Position numbers and translations under genes: made by a program. Under the pieces are notes generated by a model. The model saw only the letters and a program-made list of their open reading frames with translations, did no database searches and was not told the DNA's origin. This document shows, one piece after another, positions 59,563 to 64,000 of a stretch of 64,000 bases of DNA; the stretch's first letter is position 1; each line of letters begins with the position of its first letter. Source of the DNA: Capronia americana (taxonomy: Eukaryota; Ascomycota; Eurotiomycetes; Chaetothyriales; Herpotrichiellaceae); assembly GCA_016110215.1 (NCBI GenBank), contig JADWQD010000004.1:1922001-1986000 (forward strand). The letters are read 5' to 3'.

Positions 59563-61924
59563 ATGATGGAGACGATATTCGCCGGGGAGATGATGGTAGC
59601 ACCTCCCAGGAAGCCTCGCAAGAGCACGCCAAAGGTCAGGTCGGGCTGCTTTACATGCAAGTGAGTCGTCTCCACGCGGGTATCCCCTTAGGCGAGCTGG
59701 CCCATCCGTTCCCAGGCATTGTCTCTGACCAGCCGCCGGCGATTAATAGAGCCCGACGGGTCAAGTGCGACGAGCAGAAGCCCGGATGTCGACGCTGTCA
59801 GTCTTAGCAGACGAGCCCCCCCTCCCCCCCTTCCTCGACCGCCACGGAGCTAACGAGCGAAATTTCCCAGGTCTCCGCGCGGGCAGGACTTGTGGAGGTT
59901 ACAGCCCAGAGGCCGCTCGAGGTCTGGCCTCGCAGCAGCAGCAGCAGCAGCCGGCCTCGATCACGACTTACAGCATCCCCTTCAAGGTCCCTGGTAGTCA
60001 GGCGGACCGGCAGTTGCTCCACTACTACTGTTGTCAAGCGGCGTGGAATCTGTCCAGTGGCACGGATCCAACGTTGTGGACGGAACTAATCCTGCAGCGT
60101 GCCAGCCACCAGCCCGTCATTCGCAATGCATTGGTCGCGCTTAGTGCGCTGCACAAGGACTACCTGTGCGGCGAGCTGGGCGGGATGGCCGATTCCTATG
60201 GGACCACGCGGACTCGGTACGAGGACTCGTACACGAGTCCCGCGCCAGTCGCGGACGTGAAGACCATGGCCATGGTCGGCAGGTGCCACCGACAGCTGAG
60301 GAACTACTTGTCTCGAGCCGATGCGTCTCCGGACGTCGCTCTCGTGTGTAGCTTGATTTTTTACACGTTCGAGTCGCTCCTGGGCGAATCGCAGCGCGCG
60401 ATCTGGCATCTAGACCAGGGCTTGATCTTGCTTAGGAAGTGCCAGCTTGACAAATCATTGGCGTCGCATTCTGATGGTCATGATCCCCTGATCCCGCGCT
60501 TAAGCACGCTCCTGCACCGTCTGGATCTTCAGGCCAGCTGCTTCGACGACCGCCGCGCTCCCTTGCTCAGACTCGCCACGGACGCGGAAACGATAGGCCT
60601 CGTCGACATCGTGCCCGACGCTTTCGTCGACCTCGCGCACGCCGAGGCCGTGCTCGCCAAAATCCAGAACTGGGCGTTGCACCATCTCGTCAATGATGTG
60701 CACTTCCGGGGAGCCGCGGTGGAAGACCTGCCGCCCGAATCCTTTGTCGAGAGACTGGTGCTCGCGGCGCAGCTCCAGAAGTTCGAAACCGTCCTCGACA
60801 GGTTCGCGTGCTATGAGAGCTCCATCTCGAATAGTACTACAGCGACGCACCATCGCCGAGGAGACCGAGACGATGACCAGCGCCGGCAACGTACGCAACG
60901 CATCTTGCTGATTCGCATCAATCTACACACCTTCACCTACCTGGTCAGGGAAAACATCCCTCTGCTCACGGCCCAGGCCTACGAAACGGCAAACAAGGTC
61001 ATGGCTTCGCTGCCACGATATAACAGCCGAAGGCCTCTCCCACAGATAGTGCCACCGCGCCGTAATACGGAAGCCGACCTGGAGAGCGCCCTGGCCGGCA
61101 TAGATGCTTTCCTCTCTCAGACATGGCCGGGCTGTACAGCTCCGTCCGCCAACCCGGCTCGAACGTACACGCTTTCGACACACCTGATCGGCGCGCTCTA
61201 CTTCCTCAGCCTCAAGACGACGAACAAGCAGGTCCTCGAAAAGGCCACGGCCCTGTTCTCGCACCCGCAGCTTCGCCACGCCCGCGATGGGCTGTGGGAT
61301 GCCCGCACCGCGGCGTTTCTGGTCGACAACTTCGTCCGGGTCCGTCGGAACGGCAATGTCACCGAGGGGAGCGACGCCAGCGATATCCTCATGCACGTCG
61401 CCGAGCAGGACGTCGGCGTCAACATGGCCGAACTGCAGCGCATATTCGAGATGAGCGAGACGTCCGGCCTTCCGATGATGCAGTCCAAGAAATTCACCCT
61501 GGTGTTGCAGAAGGGCGCGGTCGTGCGGAAACAAAAGCAAAGAGGGCAGTCCGACGAACCCGGTGTCTCTCCCAGTTCATATAATCCCTCTACCTCTACC
61601 TCTACCTCTCCATCTTCCTCTACCGCGGGGACGGCTGAGGGCCACGTCAACGGCTCCGAAGACCAACAGACCGCCGGTGCAAGCTACGAATTGTCTCCCG
61701 ACCATTTAGCGCCGATGCCCGTCCCCCCGAGATGGACACCAAGCAAGAACAGTCCATCCCGAGCGCAGCGCATGTCCAGATCAATCGCCACGACCACGAC
61801 CAACACCAGCAACGCCACCACCATCATCCGTTCCCTCCATTATCATAGACCCTCGGACCACGTCCGCTTATGTACACTCCCTTTCAACTCTACCTCGCGA
61901 AGTTGGACGCAAGGGAGGGCATGA
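59563..61924 (+). CDS. Zn2Cys6 fungal transcription factor
   Basis: Nuclear binuclear zinc-cluster regulator; targets unknown. Exons 59563-59660, 59750-59796, 59871-61924; 732 aa. The cluster is split over three exons. Exon 1 ends SGCFTCK, exon 2 gives ARRVKCDEQKPGCRR, and exon 3 LRAGRTCGGY. The sixth-but-one Cys codon (T/GT) is cut by the second intron. Using its GTCAGT donor gives exact C-x2-C-x6-C-x6-C-x2-C-x6-C spacing, whereas the nearby GTCTTA donor breaks the frame. A run of six Gln codons (CAG) follows the cluster. The remainder has the DUF3468-like fungal_trans_2 middle region (LVALSALHKDYLCGELG, LVCSLIFYTFESLLGE) and a Ser/Thr-rich end with a repeated CTCTAC tract. First of two adjacent ATGs chosen. 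Confidence 0.9.
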
Positions 61925-62953
61925 GGACTGGATGGGTGGAGTATGAAATACTGTATATTGGATTTCGAAGTGAAGAGAAGAGAAGAGAGGACTCGGGGAC
62001 GATAGATGCATCGACTGCGCTGTTTTGTCGGCGTGGGGGATATAAAACAAAACAAAATAAAAAATATACACTTTTGGAGGAAAGGGAGAGGGAACAGGGC
62101 ATGGCATGAAGGGGGTCGACCACCTGCCCAGCTCGTGTAGCAGGCAAGCCAGGATTCGGATCTGTGGCGTACAGTATCCGATCAGACCAGCCAGAGGCAA
62201 GGCTTGTTCGAGTTCATCTATCTTCAATAAGACTTCCACGTAGAACCATTTGTGAATTTCTGATATTGACACAGAAACTACCCCGTATCGTCAATTCAGT
62301 AATACATTATTCCTTACAGTATCCTGTACATAACATAGCCAGCCTTGTCTCTCTTCCGGACATCCATCCAGAGAGCTGTGACAACTGCCACGAACAGGTA
62401 CAGTACATAGTGAAAACATGATGGAGTGTACATTGCTGGACATCTTCTCTTCAACGCCCACTTTTCGGCCTCGCGGCTCGGTCCTCTCTACCTGTACTCT
62501 CCTCTTGGAATTATACATCATTTGTGACACAATAATGTACGACAGACTGGCCAAATCTGTCAATAGAGCGAGTTGATCTGCTCGCTCGGGCGGGCGATTT
62601 GCTGAAATCTGGACCTGAGCCCATGCCACGAAGGTCGCGGTTGATGGAATGATGAGCCCAAGGTTCGGCATCTCCAGGCCATATATGCATGAAGTGATTG
62701 TAACGAGGCGGTGACAAATGACTTGACAGTCTTCCGGGCGTCGCAAGAACAGAGGGGGTCGTGCCGCGGCGACGGCCACAGCTTCCTGACCAGATCTTGT
62801 CGTGGTCCAAACTTGCCGTCTTGGGTGTGATGGCACTCTCATACCGTGCTCGAGTAAGAAGTCGACATAGATATTGTCATGGGGACAAACAACAAAGATG
62901 GCCGCCAATGTTGTACAAATATAAAAGGGTCCCTCCACCGAGGGATTGGATGC
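61925..62953. other. Intergenic between convergent genes
   Basis: 1.0 kb between the Zn2Cys6 and Ras-like genes' 3' ends. A/T-rich near 62040-62070 (AAAATAAAAAATATA), a likely 3'-end region. A 215-codon minus frame (62291-62938) lacks motifs and is not counted as a gene. Confidence 0.5.
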
Positions 62954-63941
62954 TCAGCGGCAGCAGAAGAGTTTCTTCCACCAGGGGATATGATTGTTGT
63001 CATCATCAAATCCCGACTTCTCGGTGGCGGGTAGTGTGTTGGGACTGGTCTGCGGGCGATTTGGCTGCATCGAGGTAGGCATCTGATAGGCCGAGGCGCC
63101 GGCGCCGCTGACATTGGGTGTGTGACCCTTCGAGGCAAAGGGTGCTTGGTGAGGTAGTGAGCCGACACCGGCACCGTGTTGCCTTCGAGCCTCGACAACT
63201 CTACGGACAATCACTGTGAAAAGGTGTTAGCCGTGGTCAGGGACATGGCAACAGCAAGGCCTCTTACGGGCAAAAGTTTCCTCAATGTTGACCATTTCCC
63301 GGGCGCTGGTCTCCATGAAGCCACAATTTTTGCTCTTGGCCCACTCCCAGCCGACTTTGCTGCTAACGACCCGGGCATCTTTCAGGTCGCATTTGTTGCC
63401 AGCAATGATCTTGATGGGCGGAAACTTCCAGCCTTCTTCTCTCTTTCCTCGGACTTTAGAACCCTTTTCCCGGACCAGTCTTTGGTTCTCTTCAATTCGG
63501 TTCTCGGCTTCGATATCGATCATGTCAAGGAACCATGAGAGGCCTTCGAGGGAAGCGAGATTGGTGATGTCGTAAACCAGGAGAAAGGCATCTGACTGGA
63601 GATTTGAGGCGGCCCATAGACTGCGGTATTCTTCTTGGCCGGCTGTGTCGGTGAGGGACAGGTAGTAGTTCAAGCCGTCGACTGTGCGTGTGACTGAGTA
63701 CGAGTCCTCGATTGTAGGGTCATATCTGTTGCCAGCCAATCAGTATACACGCTCCACAAACGTCGAAGGCGAGTAGAGGTAACAACGTACTCTGAAGTCC
63801 ACTGCGACCTCACTAGGCGCAGAGTGATGGACGACTTGCCTGCAGGGGTACAAGGTTAGGACTTCGCATGACTCTCAGGAAGCAACTCAACGCACCACAA
63901 CCACCGTCGCCGCATATGGTGATGGAGATCTTGTCTGCCAT
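62954..63941 (-). CDS. Ras-family small GTPase
   Basis: Membrane-associated GTP switch. Exons 63941-63896, 63839-63791, 63725-63268, 63213-62954; introns 56, 65 and 54 bp; 270 aa. P-loop GDGGCGKSS; effector loop YDPTIEDSYS, which is the Ras/Rap form; DTAGQEEY with the catalytic Gln; GNKCDL for guanine; ETSA. The G domain carries an extra charged segment before the guanine motif (NQRLVREKGSKVRGKREEGW). A Pro/Ser-rich C-terminal tail of about 85 residues ends WWKKLFCCR. There is no CaaX box; the two cysteines beside Lys residues are the only obvious lipid sites. Longer than core Ras (about 189 aa). Whether it equals a named fungal Ras/Rsr1 is not clear. Confidence 0.92.
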
Positions 63942-64000
63942 GTCGCACGCTTGAGTGATCGACCGCAAAGTATTCTATTCCGGCGCCGAATTCCTCGAAG
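63942..64000. other. Start of the Ras-like gene's upstream region
   Basis: 59 bp to the window edge; no feature seen. Confidence 0.4.

Noticed and set aside
59797..59870. Possible frameshift or pseudogene in the Zn2Cys6 cluster (in-frame TAG after TGTCAGTCT)
   Set aside because: Using the GTCAGT donor one step earlier removes the stop and gives perfect cluster spacing.
62291..62938. 215-codon minus-strand open frame past the Ras-like gene
   Set aside because: It starts with GTG, has no motif, has a patchy composition and covers the 3' flank between convergent genes.
1..64000. tRNA, rRNA, CRISPR or intact transposon genes
   Set aside because: Searched by eye for T-loop and anticodon-arm patterns, spaced repeats and transposase or reverse-transcriptase motifs; none was convincing.

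Overview
The window comes from the nuclear genome of a filamentous ascomycete (Pezizomycotina). The genes are single-copy eukaryotic genes with many short introns of about 45-80 bp. These introns have GT-AG ends and CTGAC or CTAAC branch sites a few bases before the acceptor. The gene content is typical of moulds: a HET-domain gene, zinc-cluster (Zn2Cys6) and C2H2 transcription factors, a rhodopsin-type membrane protein, a CBM1 cellulose-binding secreted protein and several MFS and APC transporters. About 300 bp of very AT-rich DNA carries the mark of repeat-induced point mutation (RIP). I cannot name the species. All exon joins below were worked out by hand; each complete spliced frame is a multiple of three.

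Left part (1-25 kb), accessory metabolism and sensing: a C2H2/fungal_trans regulator cut by the window edge; an aldehyde dehydrogenase; an APC choline/GABA-type permease; a fungal rhodopsin-domain protein; a GNAT acetyltransferase; a Dal5-type MFS carrier; a RIP-affected, repeat-bearing AT-rich block (18.0-19.0 kb); an aldo-keto reductase; a CBM1-expansin-like protein; and an FAD monooxygenase. Intergenic gaps of 1-3 kb are common here.

Middle (25.5-36.9 kb), a compact housekeeping block: SQS1-type G-patch protein and ATG4 (divergent), histones H2B and H2A (divergent), a complex I LYR subunit (NDUFB9 type) and the 2-oxoglutarate dehydrogenase E2 subunit KGD2 (divergent). A possible very small spliced gene lies just past KGD2. 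Three head-to-head pairs share promoters of 0.5-0.8 kb. The LYR-subunit gene has exons too short for simple ORF calling and was rebuilt from its splice sites.

Right part: a gene-poor island (36.9-42.6 kb) with a decayed gene, short inverted and tandem repeats and a HET gene; then ECO1 cohesin acetyltransferase, a second Dal5/TNA1-type MFS carrier whose first intron begins with a copy of the following exon, a conserved fungal protein of unknown function, a phospholipase D (PX-PH-HKD2) of about 1,860 aa, a Zn2Cys6 regulator and a Ras-family GTPase. No tRNA, rRNA, CRISPR array or intact transposon was recognised. The most unusual observations are the intron/exon duplication in the second MFS gene, the conserved unknown gene at 50.6-52.3 kb, the possible 72-aa gene, and the three evenly spaced stress-type CCCCT elements upstream of the C2H2 regulator.
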